A stretch of 64,000 bases of DNA. Origin: an uncultured Phocaeicola sp. Its GTDB lineage: Bacteria; Bacteroidota; Bacteroidia; Bacteroidales; Bacteroidaceae. Below are positions 1 to 10,196 of this stretch, one piece after another (position 1 is the first letter of the stretch; the number at the start of each line of letters is the position of its first letter). Where the stretch lies: the NCBI GenBank assembly GCA_944319745.1, contig CALUET010000014.1, forward strand, positions 62,001 to 126,000, given 5' to 3'. A program made the position numbers and the translations under genes. The notes under the pieces are model-generated. The model worked only from the letters and a program-made list of their open reading frames with translations. It was not told where the DNA came from and made no database searches.

Positions 1-122
1 TCATTAACTATTTTCTGGCAAACCGGTGTAATTTCTGCACCAACTCCGTCACCTTCTATAAAAGGAACCGTCACGCAATCGGGGACAACCAACTGTCCGC
101 TTTGTACATAAACTTTACTCAT
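1..122 (-). CDS. icd: Isocitrate dehydrogenase, N-terminal fragment
   Basis: Only the first 40 codons are inside the window; the gene runs off the left edge. The visible peptide begins MSKVYVQSGQLVVPDC and continues into PFIEGDGVGAEITP, the nucleotide-binding N-terminal signature of NADP-type isocitrate dehydrogenase. The enzyme oxidatively decarboxylates isocitrate to 2-oxoglutarate in the cytosolic oxidative TCA branch. The ATG lies 12 bases after the aconitase stop on the same strand, so the two consecutive TCA steps are almost certainly cotranscribed. A related isopropylmalate dehydrogenase is the main alternative, but it is less likely beside aconitase. Confidence 0.85.
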   Translation of the reverse strand, partial: MSKVYVQSGQLVVPDCVTVPFIEGDGVGAEITPVCQKIVN

Positions 123-134
123 AATCCTAAAATT

Positions 135-2396
135 TTAGCGTTTAATAAATGTATTCAATGCCGAGCCTGCCTTAAACCACTCGATTTGCATTTCATTATA
201 GGTGTGGGCAACATCAAAAGATTCTCTCGTCCCGTCCTCATGAAGAAGCTCAACATGCAACGGTTTTCCCGGTTTAAATTCGTTTAATCCCGTAACCGAA
301 ATCTTATCATGTTCCTGTATTTTATCATAATCGGCCTTGTCGATAAACGTCAAAGCCAGCATTCCCTGTTTCTTCAGATTGGTTTCATGTATACGTGCAA
401 AGCTCTTCGCCAGAATTACTTTTACGTTTAAGTAACGAGGTTCCATGGCCGCATGCTCACGACTTGAGCCTTCGCCATAATTATCTTCCGCAACTACTAT
501 GGAAGATATACCACAAGCCTTATACTGCTTTGCCACGGCCGACACGGCATCATACGCTTTTGTCAGACAATTCCAAACCTTATTTGTCTCTCCATTAAAC
601 TTGTTGACTGCTCCCATCAGCAGGTTGTCTGAAATATTTTCCAGATGTCCTCTGAAACGAAGCCAGGCACCGGCCATCGAAATATGGTCGGTCGTACACT
701 TACCCTGTACTTTTATCAGCAAGGGCATATCGGTAAAATCACGGCCATCCCACGCCGGGAACGGAAGTAATTTCTGCAAACGTTTCGAACAAGGATCGAT
801 ACTGATTTCCACATCTTTCCCATCAGCAGCAGGAGCCACATAGCCGTTATCGTCCACCGTGAAACCACGTTTCGGCAAAGTATCGCCGTACGGCGGATCC
901 AAATACACTGTTTTTCCTTCCGAATTAACCAAGGAATCTTTTAACGGGTTGAAACAAAGATCTCCGGAAATACTCAATGCCATAGCCAATTCCGGCGAAG
1001 CCACAAAAGCATAGGTGTTGGGATTTCCATCGGCACGCTTCGCAAAATTCCGATTAAAAGAGGTAACAATGGAGTTAGCCCTGCCGGGTTCATCCATTTC
1101 ACGCTTCCACTGCCCGATGCAAGGACCGCATGCATTAACCATGATGACGGCACCCACCGATTCAAAATCCGCTATCATCCCGTCACGTTTTGCCGTACAA
1201 TAAACCTGCTCGGAGCCGGGGTTTATCAACAAAGGCGCAGACATTTTCAACTTTTTATCACGAACTTGTCGGGCAAGCGACGCGGCCCTGCTTAAATCCT
1301 GATAAGACGAATTGGTGCACGAGCCGATTAATCCAACTTCCATCTTCCGGGGGTATCCGTTTTCTTTTACCCTTGCGGCAAATTCAGAAATGGGGCAAGC
1401 TGCATCGGGAGTGAAAGGGCCGTTGATATAAGGTTCCAATGTTGATAGATCTATTTCTATTACTCTATCGTAATAAGCCTCCGGTTTTTCCCATACTTCC
1501 GGATCTGCCTGCAAATGTTTCCGGTTTTGTTCCGCCAAAAGAGCAATATCTTCCCGACCGGTCGCCCGAAGATATTTTTGCATTTCCTCATCATAAGGGA
1601 ACACAGACGTCGTGGCACCTACTTCGGCGCCCATATTGCAGATAGTAGCTTTTCCCGTTGCTGAAAGAGAATAAGTTCCTTCTCCAAAATATTCAATAAT
1701 GGCATTTGTTGCACCTTTCACCGTCAATATCCCGGCCAGTTTCAATATTACATCTTTTGGTGCCGCCCATCCGTTTAATTCGCCCAAAAGTTTCACTCCA
1801 ATCAATTTCGGCATTTTCAATTCCCATTCCATTCCGGTCATCACATCAACAGCATCCGCACCACCTACGCCGATTGCAATCATACCCAATCCGCCGGCAT
1901 TCGGAGTATGAGAATCCGTTCCGACCATCATCCCCCCGGGGAAAGCATAATTCTCCAATACCACCTGATGAATAATACCCGCTCCCGGTTTCCAGAAACC
2001 AATGCCATACTTCGACGCAACACTCTTCAAAAAGTCATAAACTTCCTTGTTGGTTTCACGCGCCACCGGAAGATCTGTATCCCGTCCCTTGTAAGCCTGT
2101 ATCAAATGATCGCAATGAACCGTGGCAGGGACTGCCGACTTCTGTTTGCCGGCATTCATAAATTGTAACAAAGCCATCTGAGCAGTTGCATCCTGCATCG
2201 CCACTCTGTTCGGACGGAAATTCACATAATCTTCACCGCGAACATAGCTTTTTATATGGTTTCCCCCCTCATACAGGTGAGCATATAAAATCTTTTCAGC
2301 CAAAGTCAAGGGCCGTCCTATACATTTTCTGGCGTTTTCTACATCAGCCGAATACGATGCATAAAACGACTTAATCATATCAATATCATAAGCCAT
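135..2396 (-). CDS. acn: Aconitate hydratase
   Basis: 753 residues, full length for the mitochondrial-type aconitase common in Bacteroidota. It converts citrate to isocitrate through a [4Fe-4S] cluster. Visible motifs are the cluster cysteine in GSCTNSSY, the paired cysteines in ACGPCIGQW, the N-terminal substrate region VHCDHLIQA, and the C-terminal swivel-domain signature [16 protein letters not shown]. The start codon ATG at 2396 ([12 protein letters not shown]) sits about 30 bases after a good -7 box. It is followed 12 bases later by isocitrate dehydrogenase, so the pair forms the start of a TCA operon that probably continues outside the window. Confidence 0.97.
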   Translation of the reverse strand: MAYDIDMIKSFYASYSADVENARKCIGRPLTLAEKILYAHLYEGGNHIKSYVRGEDYVNFRPNRVAMQDATAQMALLQFMNAGKQKSAVPATVHCDHLIQAYKGRDTDLPVARETNKEVYDFLKSVASKYGIGFWKPGAGIIHQVVLENYAFPGGMMVGTDSHTPNAGGLGMIAIGVGGADAVDVMTGMEWELKMPKLIGVKLLGELNGWAAPKDVILKLAGILTVKGATNAIIEYFGEGTYSLSATGKATICNMGAEVGATTSVFPYDEEMQKYLRATGREDIALLAEQNRKHLQADPEVWEKPEAYYDRVIEIDLSTLEPYINGPFTPDAACPISEFAARVKENGYPRKMEVGLIGSCTNSSYQDLSRAASLARQVRDKKLKMSAPLLINPGSEQVYCTAKRDGMIADFESVGAVIMVNACGPCIGQWKREMDEPGRANSIVTSFNRNFAKRADGNPNTYAFVASPELAMALSISGDLCFNPLKDSLVNSEGKTVYLDPPYGDTLPKRGFTVDDNGYVAPAADGKDVEISIDPCSKRLQKLLPFPAWDGRDFTDMPLLIKVQGKCTTDHISMAGAWLRFRGHLENISDNLLMGAVNKFNGETNKVWNCLTKAYDAVSAVAKQYKACGISSIVVAEDNYGEGSSREHAAMEPRYLNVKVILAKSFARIHETNLKKQGMLALTFIDKADYDKIQEHDKISVTGLNEFKPGKPLHVELLHEDGTRESFDVAHTYNEMQIEWFKAGSALNTFIKR

Positions 2397-2424
2397 ATCA
2401 TTCCCTATTTATAAAATTCAGCTG

Positions 2425-2432
2425 CAAAGATA
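2425..2432 (-). promoter_or_regulatory. Predicted -7 box for acn-icd
   Basis: On the minus strand this reads TATCTTTG, an exact match to the Bacteroidota -7 consensus TAnnTTTG. It lies 28 bases upstream of the aconitase ATG. A TTG about 18 bases further upstream could be the -33 element. It is predicted from the motif only. Confidence 0.6.
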
Positions 2433-2618
2433 TATAAATAAGCATCAAAACAATCGAATCTACGCAATATTTTTTATCAAATTGATATTTATAAAAGATT
2501 TTGAACCGCAAAATTCCACTTAAACTCCACAAAACATTGACATTATGAAAGCATTATTAACATTACCTTCTTTCATTTCTTTTAAGTCTATTTTTCTTTC
2601 TTTTTACACATTCTACCG

Positions 2619-2626
2619 TATCTTTG
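2619..2626 (+). promoter_or_regulatory. Predicted -7 box for hppA
   Basis: TATCTTTG, an exact TAnnTTTG match, 26 bases upstream of the ATG at 2653. It decides the start of the pyrophosphatase gene: the in-frame ATG at 2545 lies upstream of this promoter and would not be transcribed from it. Confidence 0.6.
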
Positions 2627-2652
2627 AAAAAAAATCTTTAAATCTTTACTCC

Positions 2653-4857
2653 ATGAGCACTATTTTATTTTGGATAGTACCCGCGGCTTCTATTTTAGCA
2701 TTGCTGCTCGCCTGGTACTTTTACAAAGAAATGATGCGGGAAAAAGAAGGAACTCCCGTAATGATCACCATCGCCTCGCATGTCCGCAAAGGCGCCATGT
2801 CGTATCTGAAACAGCAATACAAAATCGTAACGCTGGTATTCATCTGTCTGGTTATTCTGTTTGCCATCATGGCATATGGCTTTAAATTGCAAAACGAATG
2901 GGTACCGATTGCCTTTCTCACCGGAGGTTTTTTCTCCGGGCTGTCAGGATATTTGGGAATGAAGACTGCAACATACGCTTCGGCACGTACCGCCAATGCC
3001 GCACGGACATCCCTAAACAAAGGATTGAAAATCGCATTCCGAAGCGGAGCCGTAATGGGGCTTGTCGTTGTAGGACTGGGACTGTTCGACATTTCGTTCT
3101 GGTACCTTTTACTCGAACATTGCATTCCTGAAAATGCAATGAATCCGACAACTAAATTATGTCTGATCACAACTACCATGCTGACCTTCGGTATGGGAGC
3201 CTCCACACAAGCCCTTTTTGCCAGAGTGGGAGGCGGTATTTACACCAAAGCCGCCGATGTAGGTGCCGACCTGGTGGGAAAAGTGGAAGCGGGAATCCCG
3301 GAAGATGATCCGAGAAATCCGGCGACCATTGCCGACAACGTGGGAGACAATGTAGGAGACGTTGCAGGCATGGGAGCCGACCTTTACGAGTCTTACTGCG
3401 GTTCCATCCTGGCCACAGCTGCTTTAGGTGCCGCATCTTTCATCAGTTCCGGAGATACAACGATGCAATTCAAGGCCGTTATCGCCCCAATGCTGATAGC
3501 TGCCATCGGAATTATCCTGTCCATTATAGGAATTTTTACGGTACGTACGAAAGAAAACGCAGGGATGAAGGAACTGCTGAAAGCCCTCTCTTTCGGGACA
3601 AACCTGAGTTCCATTCTGATTATCGGCGCCACATTCCTCACCCTTTGGCTGTTGGGTATCGACAATTGGGTAAATATTTCTCTCGCTGTCGTTACGGGAT
3701 TAGTCGTAGGAATCGTCATCGGAAGATCCACCGAATACTATACATCGCAATCATATAAACCAACTCAGAAATTGTCTGCCAGCGGAAAGACAGGACCGGC
3801 CACCGTTATCATTTCCGGAATAGGCCTGGGTATGATCTCAACCACCATCCCGGTTATTGCCGTAGTAGCCGGCATTATTTTATCATACTGGCTGGCTTCA
3901 GGCTTCGACTTGAGTAACGTTGGCATGGGACTCTACGGCATCGGCATTGCTGCCGTAGGCATGCTTTCCACTTTGGGCATAACTCTTGCCACAGATGCGT
4001 ACGGCCCTATCGCCGACAATGCCGGGGGAAATGCGGAAATGAGCGGACTGGGTGAAGAAGTAAGGAAACGCACCGATGCACTCGACTCGTTGGGAAACAC
4101 AACAGCCGCTACGGGAAAAGGCTTTGCAATAGGTTCTGCAGCCTTAACAGGGCTGGCATTACTGGCATCGTACATCGAAGAAATCCGCATCGGACTGGGA
4201 CGTTTGGGTGAAACAATGCTGCAATTGCCCAACGGGAATGCCATTCCTTTGAATGAAGCCGGATTTGTTGATTTTATGATTTATTATGATGTGACGCTAA
4301 TGAACCCGAAAGTTCTCTCGGGCATGTTCATCGGAAGCATGATGGCCTTCCTTTTCTGCGGACTGACAATAAATGCCGTGGGACGTGCCGCCTCGAGGAT
4401 GGTAGAAGAAGTCCGCCGGCAATTCCGTGAAATTAAAGGAATCCTGGAAGGAAAGGCCGAACCCGACTATGCCCGCTGCGTGCAAATTTCGACCGTCGGG
4501 GCGCAAAAAGAAATGGTATTTCCTTCCATGCTTGCCATCATTGTTCCCGTCATCACAGGATTGATATTCGGAGTACCCGGCATCATCGGGCTATTGACCG
4601 GAGGATTGTCTGCCGGTTTCGTCCTTGCCATATTTATGGCCAATGCGGGAGGAGCCTGGGACAATGCAAAGAAATTCGTGGAAGAAGGACATTTTGGCGG
4701 CAAAGGAAGTGAAGTCCATAAGGCCACCGTTGTCGGCGACACCGTAGGCGATCCGTTTAAAGACACCTCAGGTCCCAGCCTGAACATCCTGATAAAACTG
4801 ATGAGCATGGTAGCCATCGTCATGGCAGGACTCACCGTTTCATGGAGTTTATTCTGA
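2653..4857 (+). CDS. hppA: Membrane-bound proton/sodium-pumping pyrophosphatase
   Basis: 734 residues from the chosen start ([13 protein letters not shown]). The reading frame is open 36 codons further upstream, but that leader lies before the promoter and does not look like family sequence. The protein is a roughly 16-helix inner-membrane enzyme coupling PPi hydrolysis to cation export. Catalytic Asp-rich motifs are visible near residue 227 ([14 protein letters not shown]) and near the C-terminus ([15 protein letters not shown]). In [10 protein letters not shown] the diagnostic positions are Ala485 and Gly488, not Lys and Thr, which is the signature of K+-dependent enzymes. That class includes Na+ pumps and dual Na+/H+ pumps; which ion is moved here is inference. 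A strong hairpin terminator follows. Confidence 0.97.
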   Translation: MSTILFWIVPAASILALLLAWYFYKEMMREKEGTPVMITIASHVRKGAMSYLKQQYKIVTLVFICLVILFAIMAYGFKLQNEWVPIAFLTGGFFSGLSGYLGMKTATYASARTANAARTSLNKGLKIAFRSGAVMGLVVVGLGLFDISFWYLLLEHCIPENAMNPTTKLCLITTTMLTFGMGASTQALFARVGGGIYTKAADVGADLVGKVEAGIPEDDPRNPATIADNVGDNVGDVAGMGADLYESYCGSILATAALGAASFISSGDTTMQFKAVIAPMLIAAIGIILSIIGIFTVRTKENAGMKELLKALSFGTNLSSILIIGATFLTLWLLGIDNWVNISLAVVTGLVVGIVIGRSTEYYTSQSYKPTQKLSASGKTGPATVIISGIGLGMISTTIPVIAVVAGIILSYWLASGFDLSNVGMGLYGIGIAAVGMLSTLGITLATDAYGPIADNAGGNAEMSGLGEEVRKRTDALDSLGNTTAATGKGFAIGSAALTGLALLASYIEEIRIGLGRLGETMLQLPNGNAIPLNEAGFVDFMIYYDVTLMNPKVLSGMFIGSMMAFLFCGLTINAVGRAASRMVEEVRRQFREIKGILEGKAEPDYARCVQISTVGAQKEMVFPSMLAIIVPVITGLIFGVPGIIGLLTGGLSAGFVLAIFMANAGGAWDNAKKFVEEGHFGGKGSEVHKATVVGDTVGDPFKDTSGPSLNILIKLMSMVAIVMAGLTVSWSLF

Positions 4858-4887
4858 CAGCTTTTCATAACAAAAGAATATTTGCAT

Positions 4888-4931
4888 AATAAAGGCTTCG
4901 GTGCATCGACAGAAACGCCGAAGCCTTTATT
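4888..4931. terminator. Bidirectional hairpin terminator after hppA
   Basis: A perfect 14-base inverted repeat (AATAAAGGCTTCGG and its complement) with a 16-base loop. It stands 31 bases past the hppA stop and could terminate transcription from both sides, since a small minus-strand reading frame ends inside it. Confidence 0.75.
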
Positions 4932-5127
4932 GTTGATTAAAAGCGCCCTCTAAAGAATACAAACCGGCATTCCGCTCCATCACCGGCAATGAATCCACCC
5001 GTTTTCTCCCGACAAACGTTTCAAGAATTGCCGGATATTTCTCCGCAACAGCGCACATCCCATAAAAATCATCCCAGCCCCCTTTCCCCACAAAAAGGTA
5101 CGATTTCTGCATATACCGAAAAAACAT
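4927..5127 (-). CDS. Hypothetical small protein (66 aa)
   Basis: Open frame of 66 codons in the otherwise empty stretch between hppA and lysS, transcribed divergently from lysS. I do not recognise it. The peptide has no signal sequence or membrane helix. It is mixed in composition ([20 protein letters not shown] at the start, an [16 protein letters not shown] segment near the end) and is not low complexity. Its stop codon lies within the hairpin at 4888-4931, as expected of a real gene with a close terminator. On its own strand, GATTTTTG, one base from TAnnTTTG, occurs about 20-30 bases upstream. An alternative start is Met6. It may be a real gene or a chance frame. Confidence 0.4.
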   Translation of the reverse strand: MFFRYMQKSYLFVGKGGWDDFYGMCAVAEKYPAILETFVGRKRVDSLPVMERNAGLYSLEGAFNQQ

Positions 5128-5162
5128 ATACTTAATTTAGAGATACTTTACAAAAATCTTCT

Positions 5163-5170
5163 TATTTTTG
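5163..5170 (+). promoter_or_regulatory. Predicted -7 box for lysS
   Basis: TATTTTTG matches TAnnTTTG and sits 28 bases before the lysS ATG. It would drive the lysS-gpsA-pgi run. Confidence 0.55.
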
Positions 5171-5198
5171 TAGCGAAATTGAGTTAATATATAGTCAA

Positions 5199-6926
5199 AT
5201 GAATATATTGGAGCTAAGCGAACAAGAGATTATCAGACGTAATAATCTGAACGAAATGAGAGCAATGGGCATCGAACCCTATCCTGCAAACGAGTATGTA
5301 ACCAACGCTTTTTCTACAGATATAAAATCCGACTTCAGCGATAACGAAACAACTCCCCGCAACGTTTCCGTTGCAGGACGAATCATGTCGCGCCGCGTAA
5401 TGGGAAAAGCTTCTTTCGTTGAGCTGCAAGACTCAAAAGGACGTATCCAAATATATATTACACGCGATGATATCTGCCCCGGAGAAAACAAAGATTTATA
5501 CAATATCGTCTTCAAACGTTTACTCGACCTGGGAGACTTTATCGGCATCGAAGGGTTTGTTTTCCGCACACAGACAGGAGAAATCTCCATTCACGCCAAG
5601 AAGCTTACCGTATTGGCCAAATCCATTCGTCCCCTTCCCATCGTTAAATACAAAGACGGAATAGCATACGATAAGTTTGACGATCCGGAAATGCGTTACC
5701 GTCAACGTTATGTTGACTTGGTAGTAAACGATGGAGTGAAAGACATCTTCCTGAAACGTACGAAGATATATAACTCCATGCGCGAGTATTTTAACTCAAA
5801 AGGTTATATAGAAGTGGAGACGCCCATCCTGCAATCTATTCCCGGAGGAGCAGCAGCACGCCCGTTCATCACACACCACAACTCGTTAGACATCCCGCTT
5901 TATATGCGGATTGCCAGCGAACTATACCTGAAAAGACTCATAGTCGGCGGGTTTGAAGGTGTGTATGAAATAGGTAAAAACTTCCGAAACGAAGGCATGG
6001 ACCGCACACACAATCCCGAATTTACATGCATGGAAATCTATGTGGCATACAAAGATTACAATTGGATGATGAAGTTCACCGAAGATATGCTCGAGAAAAT
6101 CTGCATGGATGTAAACGGAACCACCGACGTAAAAGTAGGAGAAAATACCATCAGTTTCAAAGCTCCGTTTAAGCGAATCACCATGCTCGATTCGATAAAG
6201 GAATTTACGGGCTACGATCTGACAGATAAAAGCGAAGAGCAAATACGGGAAATCTGCCAGAAACTGAATCTGGAGATTGACGATACGATGGGAAAAGGAA
6301 AGCTGATTGATGAGATATTCGGGGAATTCTGTGAAGGGAATTATATCCAACCTACCTTCATAACCGACTATCCCATTGAAATGTCTCCGCTGACAAAACG
6401 CCACAGAAACAACCCCAACCTGACAGAACGATTCGAATTAATGGTTAACGGAAAAGAATTATGCAACGCATACTCGGAATTGAACGATCCGATCGATCAG
6501 CTGGAACGTTTCGAAGAACAGATGCGTTTAAGCGAAAAGGGAGACGACGAGGCGATGATCATCGATAAAGATTTTATCCGTGCATTGGAGTACGGCATGC
6601 CGCCGACCTCGGGAATGGGCATGGGGATGGACAGACTTACCATGCTACTGACAGGACAAAGCACCATCCAGGAAGTTTTGTTCTTCCCGCAAATGCGCCC
6701 CGAAAAAACCATACCAAAAGATTCTCCTGAAAAGTTCAAGGAATTAGGCATTTCCGAAGACTGGGTTCCGGTTATTCAAAAAGCCGGTTATTACCTGATA
6801 AACAACATGAAAGAGGTTAATCCGCAAAAGCTTCATCAAGAAATTTGCGGCATAAACAAAAAATATAAATTAGGGTTGTCAACCCCAACGGTAGATGAAG
6901 TAACGAGCTGGTTATCGAGAATTTAA
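5199..6926 (+). CDS. lysS: Lysyl-tRNA synthetase, class II
   Basis: 575 residues. It charges tRNA-Lys with lysine in the cytosol. An OB-fold anticodon-binding domain occupies about residues 50-150 ([19 protein letters not shown]). It is followed by the class II catalytic core with motif 1 around [22 protein letters not shown], motif 2 near residue 261 ([18 protein letters not shown]), and motif 3 [14 protein letters not shown]. The core ends near residue 505, where most bacterial LysRS stop. An extra tail of about 70 residues ([20 protein letters not shown] onward) follows. It is the first gene of a tight run: gpsA starts 24 bases after its stop. Confidence 0.98.
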   Translation: MNILELSEQEIIRRNNLNEMRAMGIEPYPANEYVTNAFSTDIKSDFSDNETTPRNVSVAGRIMSRRVMGKASFVELQDSKGRIQIYITRDDICPGENKDLYNIVFKRLLDLGDFIGIEGFVFRTQTGEISIHAKKLTVLAKSIRPLPIVKYKDGIAYDKFDDPEMRYRQRYVDLVVNDGVKDIFLKRTKIYNSMREYFNSKGYIEVETPILQSIPGGAAARPFITHHNSLDIPLYMRIASELYLKRLIVGGFEGVYEIGKNFRNEGMDRTHNPEFTCMEIYVAYKDYNWMMKFTEDMLEKICMDVNGTTDVKVGENTISFKAPFKRITMLDSIKEFTGYDLTDKSEEQIREICQKLNLEIDDTMGKGKLIDEIFGEFCEGNYIQPTFITDYPIEMSPLTKRHRNNPNLTERFELMVNGKELCNAYSELNDPIDQLERFEEQMRLSEKGDDEAMIIDKDFIRALEYGMPPTSGMGMGMDRLTMLLTGQSTIQEVLFFPQMRPEKTIPKDSPEKFKELGISEDWVPVIQKAGYYLINNMKEVNPQKLHQEICGINKKYKLGLSTPTVDEVTSWLSRI

Positions 6927-6950
6927 TCAATTAACGCTTAATTGATCAGG

Positions 6951-7946
6951 ATGAAATCACCCGGCCAAATAGCAATCATGGGAGGCGGAAGTTGGGCTAC
7001 GGCTATCGCAAAGATCGTATTAACCCAAAGCGAATCAATAAACTGGTACATGCGTCGCGACGACAGAATCGAAGATTTCAAACGTCTGGGCCACAATCCG
7101 GCTTATCTGACCAGCGTACGTTTTGACCTGAACCGCATCAACTTTTCATCGGACATCAACAAGATTGTACGCGAGTCGGACACGCTGATTTTCGTAACCC
7201 CGTCGCCTTACCTGAAAGTTCACCTCAAGAAACTTAAAGTAAAACTCAAAGATAAATTCATCGTTACGGCAATCAAGGGAATCGTGCCCGACGAGAATCT
7301 GATCATCTCCGATTATTTTCATCAAATATACGATGTTCCTGAAGAGAACATAGCCGTATTGGCCGGACCATGCCACGCAGAAGAAGTTGCATTGGAACGC
7401 CTTTCTTATCTTACAGTGGGCTGCAAAGATATAGAAAAAGCCAAAATGCTTGCCCGACAACTTGCCGGACATTACATCAAAACTTCCGTAAACACCGACG
7501 TAAGAGGCATTGAATATGCTTCCGTATTAAAGAACGTTTACGCCATTGCCGCAGGAATTTGCAGCGGTTTAAAGTACGGAGACAACTTCCAGGCCGTGCT
7601 CGTTTCGAACGCTCTTCAGGAAATGAACCGTTTTTTGGACACCGTTCATCCGCTGAACCGCTGCACCAATGATTCAGCCTATCTGGGGGATTTGTTAGTC
7701 ACATCGTATTCCAACTTCAGCCGGAACAGGGTTTTCGGCACGATGATCGGAAAAGGATATTCGGTAAAGAGCGCGCAAATCGAAATGGAGATGATAGCCG
7801 AGGGGTATTATGGAACCAAATGTATCAAGGAATTAAACAAGCATCTGCACGTAAACATGCCCATAGTCGATGCTGTTTATAATATTTTGTATGAACGCAT
7901 ATCCCCCATGATTGAAATCAAATTATTAACCGATTCATTCAGATAA
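6951..7946 (+). CDS. gpsA: Glycerol-3-phosphate dehydrogenase [NAD(P)+]
   Basis: 331 residues from ATG 6951; a TTG three codons upstream (6942) is an alternative start, less likely because MKSPGQIAIMGGGSWATA is the normal N-terminus of the family. It reduces dihydroxyacetone phosphate to sn-glycerol 3-phosphate for phospholipid synthesis. Visible are the Rossmann loop GGGSWATA (residues 11-18), the VLAGPCHAEEV segment, and the catalytic-lysine region YASVLKNVYAIAAGI followed by NDSAYLGDLLVT. It lies between lysS and pgi with gaps of 24 and 12 bases, so it is very probably cotranscribed with both. Confidence 0.96.
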   Translation: MKSPGQIAIMGGGSWATAIAKIVLTQSESINWYMRRDDRIEDFKRLGHNPAYLTSVRFDLNRINFSSDINKIVRESDTLIFVTPSPYLKVHLKKLKVKLKDKFIVTAIKGIVPDENLIISDYFHQIYDVPEENIAVLAGPCHAEEVALERLSYLTVGCKDIEKAKMLARQLAGHYIKTSVNTDVRGIEYASVLKNVYAIAAGICSGLKYGDNFQAVLVSNALQEMNRFLDTVHPLNRCTNDSAYLGDLLVTSYSNFSRNRVFGTMIGKGYSVKSAQIEMEMIAEGYYGTKCIKELNKHLHVNMPIVDAVYNILYERISPMIEIKLLTDSFR

Positions 7947-7958
7947 TGCAATATAATT

Positions 7959-9308
7959 ATGGAAACAATTAAATTGGACATAAAAAACACGCTGGAGTTC
8001 ATATCAAAAGATGTGCTTTCTTCTTATGAAGCAAAAGCACAGACTTGTATGAATACCCTGGAAAATGGTACCGGAGCCGGAAACGATTTTTTGGGATGGC
8101 TCCATCTTCCATCTTCTACTTCTCAAGAACTTTTAAACGACATCAAGGCCACCGCACAGACTCTGCGAGAGAATTGTGAAATAGTAATCGTTGCAGGCAT
8201 CGGAGGAAGCTATTTAGGTGCACGCGCCGTCATCGAAGCTTTATCAAACAGTTTCGCTTGGTTGCAAGAAAAGAAGCCGGGAAACCCCGTAATCATTTTC
8301 GCCGGACACAACATCGGAGAAGATTATCTTTCCGAACTGACCACGTTCCTTAAAGATAAAAAATTCGGAGTCATCAATATCTCAAAATCGGGAACGACCA
8401 CCGAAACGGCGTTGGCTTTCCGTTTACTGAGAAAACAATGCGAAGAACAACGGGGCAAAGAAACCGCACGAAAAGTAATCGTTGCCATAACCGACGCAAA
8501 AAAAGGTGCAGCACGCCTAACGGCTGACAAAGAAGGATACAAATCTTTTATCATTCCCGACAATGTGGGCGGACGTTTTTCTGTCCTTACTCCGGTAGGT
8601 TTACTGCCTATTGCCGTGGCAGGTATCGACATAGACCAACTCATTTCCGGAGCAAAAGAGATGGAAACCGTGTGTGCTTCCGATAACATGACCGAGAACC
8701 CGGCTGCACTTTATGCCGCCGTACGAAACGAATTGTACCGAAGCGGGAAGAAAATCGAGATATTGGTCAACTACCAACCCAAGCTTCACTATTTCATGGA
8801 ATGGTGGAAACAGCTGTATGGCGAATCGGAAGGGAAAGACCACAAAGGCATTTATCCGAGTTCAGTCGACTTTTCAACAGACCTGCATTCTATGGGGCAA
8901 TGGATACAAGATGGGGAAAGAACCATCTTCGAAACGGTTGTTTCTATCGAAAAGCCCAACCACGAATTGCATGTTCCTTCCGATGAAGAGAACCTGGACG
9001 GGCTGAATTTCCTGGCAGGAAAGCGGATTGATGAAGTAAACAAAATGGCCGAACTCGGGACAAGACTGGCACATGTCGACGGAGGCGTGCCCAACATACG
9101 CATCAGTGTCCCTGTTCTGAATGAATATTATTTGGGACAGCTGATTTACTTCTTCGAGAAAGCATGCGGAATCAGCGGATACCTTTTAGGTGTAAATCCG
9201 TTTAACCAACCGGGAGTGGAAGCATATAAAAAGAATATGTTCGCACTCCTCAACAAACCCGGATATGAAAAAGAATCCCAAGCAATTCAGGCCCGCATAA
9301 ACAAGTAA
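7959..9308 (+). CDS. pgi: Glucose-6-phosphate isomerase
   Basis: 449 residues, the short bacterial form. It interconverts glucose 6-phosphate and fructose 6-phosphate in glycolysis and gluconeogenesis. The two sugar-isomerase (SIS) subdomains are visible: [16 protein letters not shown] near residue 80 and the phosphate-binding [14 protein letters not shown] near residue 143. The second signature, [17 protein letters not shown], lies near the C-terminus and is followed by [12 protein letters not shown], which carries the catalytic lysine. It begins 12 bases after gpsA and is the last gene of the lysS-gpsA-pgi run. Confidence 0.98.
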   Translation: METIKLDIKNTLEFISKDVLSSYEAKAQTCMNTLENGTGAGNDFLGWLHLPSSTSQELLNDIKATAQTLRENCEIVIVAGIGGSYLGARAVIEALSNSFAWLQEKKPGNPVIIFAGHNIGEDYLSELTTFLKDKKFGVINISKSGTTTETALAFRLLRKQCEEQRGKETARKVIVAITDAKKGAARLTADKEGYKSFIIPDNVGGRFSVLTPVGLLPIAVAGIDIDQLISGAKEMETVCASDNMTENPAALYAAVRNELYRSGKKIEILVNYQPKLHYFMEWWKQLYGESEGKDHKGIYPSSVDFSTDLHSMGQWIQDGERTIFETVVSIEKPNHELHVPSDEENLDGLNFLAGKRIDEVNKMAELGTRLAHVDGGVPNIRISVPVLNEYYLGQLIYFFEKACGISGYLLGVNPFNQPGVEAYKKNMFALLNKPGYEKESQAIQARINK

Positions 9309-9325
9309 GGCGAAAATCATACTCT

Positions 9326-9395
9326 GTAAAACACAGTTTACACCAAGTTAACCGTATGTATTCAAGCATATAAAAGGGCGTATCCTGTGTTTTAC
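9326..9395. repeat. 11-base inverted repeat between pgi and HAD gene
   Basis: GTAAAACACAG at 9326-9336 is repeated as its exact complement at 9385-9395, with 48 bases between. The right arm is followed by TCTTTT. It could be a long-loop terminator for the pgi operon or an operator for the downstream gene; the sequence does not decide. Confidence 0.4.
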
Positions 9396-9418
9396 TCTTT
9401 TAAAAGACGACAATTAAT

Positions 9419-10150
9419 ATGTTTCAAACAGCAATAAACAACTATCTTAATACACACCACTACGAACGAATCGAGTTAAAAGCCGTATTGTTCGATATGG
9501 ATGGCGTATTGTTCGACTCGATGAAAGGCCATGCTATCGCCTGGCACGAGTCGATGAAACAATACGGCATGCACTTGGAACCGGCAGAAGCTTACGAACA
9601 TGAGGGACGTACAGGCGCAAAAACCATCAACATTGTCAGCATGCGCGAACGAGGACGCGAGGCTACAGAAGAAGAAATAAAAGCAATTTATCAGAAAAAG
9701 TGTGATATATTCAATTCACTTGGTGCTGCTCCACGCATGCCGGGCGCACTTGAAGTTCTCACAAAGATAAAAGCATCCGGAATTACTCCCGTCATTGTCA
9801 CCGGCTCGGGACAAACATCTTTATTGGAAAAGCTGAACAACAATTTTCCGGGAATATTCGATCCGCAATTAATGGTTACGGCATTCGATGTGAAATACGG
9901 GAAACCAAATCCGGAACCTTACCTCATCGGTTTGAAAAAAGCCAAGGTTCAACCCAATGAAGCCATCGTAGTGGAAAATGCACCTCTCGGCGTCCGTGCC
10001 GGAGTGGCGGCCGGAATCTTCACCATCGCGGTGAATACAGGTCCGCTACCGGATGAAGCGTTACTAAAAGAAGGTGCCAACCTGCTTTTCCACTCCATGA
10101 ACGATTTTAACAGCAACTGGGATACTTTCTACAAAGCCCTGCAAGAATAG
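9419..10150 (+). CDS. HAD-superfamily phosphatase, beta-phosphoglucomutase-like
   Basis: 243 residues. The catalytic aspartates are in FDMDGVLFDS (about residues 24-33). The helical cap domain follows. Motif II is IVTGSGQ and motif III/IV lies in KYGKPNPEPYLIGL and VENAPLGVRAGVAAG. It therefore belongs to the haloacid dehalogenase family I with the cap type of beta-phosphoglucomutase and sugar-phosphate phosphatases; substrate unknown. It has a roughly 20-residue N-terminal lead before the first strand. It is followed after 46 bases by a Tat-exported dehydrogenase on the same strand, which suggests but does not prove a role in the same sugar pathway. Confidence 0.88.
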   Translation: MFQTAINNYLNTHHYERIELKAVLFDMDGVLFDSMKGHAIAWHESMKQYGMHLEPAEAYEHEGRTGAKTINIVSMRERGREATEEEIKAIYQKKCDIFNSLGAAPRMPGALEVLTKIKASGITPVIVTGSGQTSLLEKLNNNFPGIFDPQLMVTAFDVKYGKPNPEPYLIGLKKAKVQPNEAIVVENAPLGVRAGVAAGIFTIAVNTGPLPDEALLKEGANLLFHSMNDFNSNWDTFYKALQE

Positions 10151-10196
10151 GCATCAAATTATTTTACTATATCAATTAAACACAGTCATTTTTACC

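Noticed and set aside
2545-2652. Upstream 36-codon extension of hppA
   Set aside because: The -7 box at 2619-2626 lies inside it, so it would not be transcribed from that promoter, and the sequence is not family-like.
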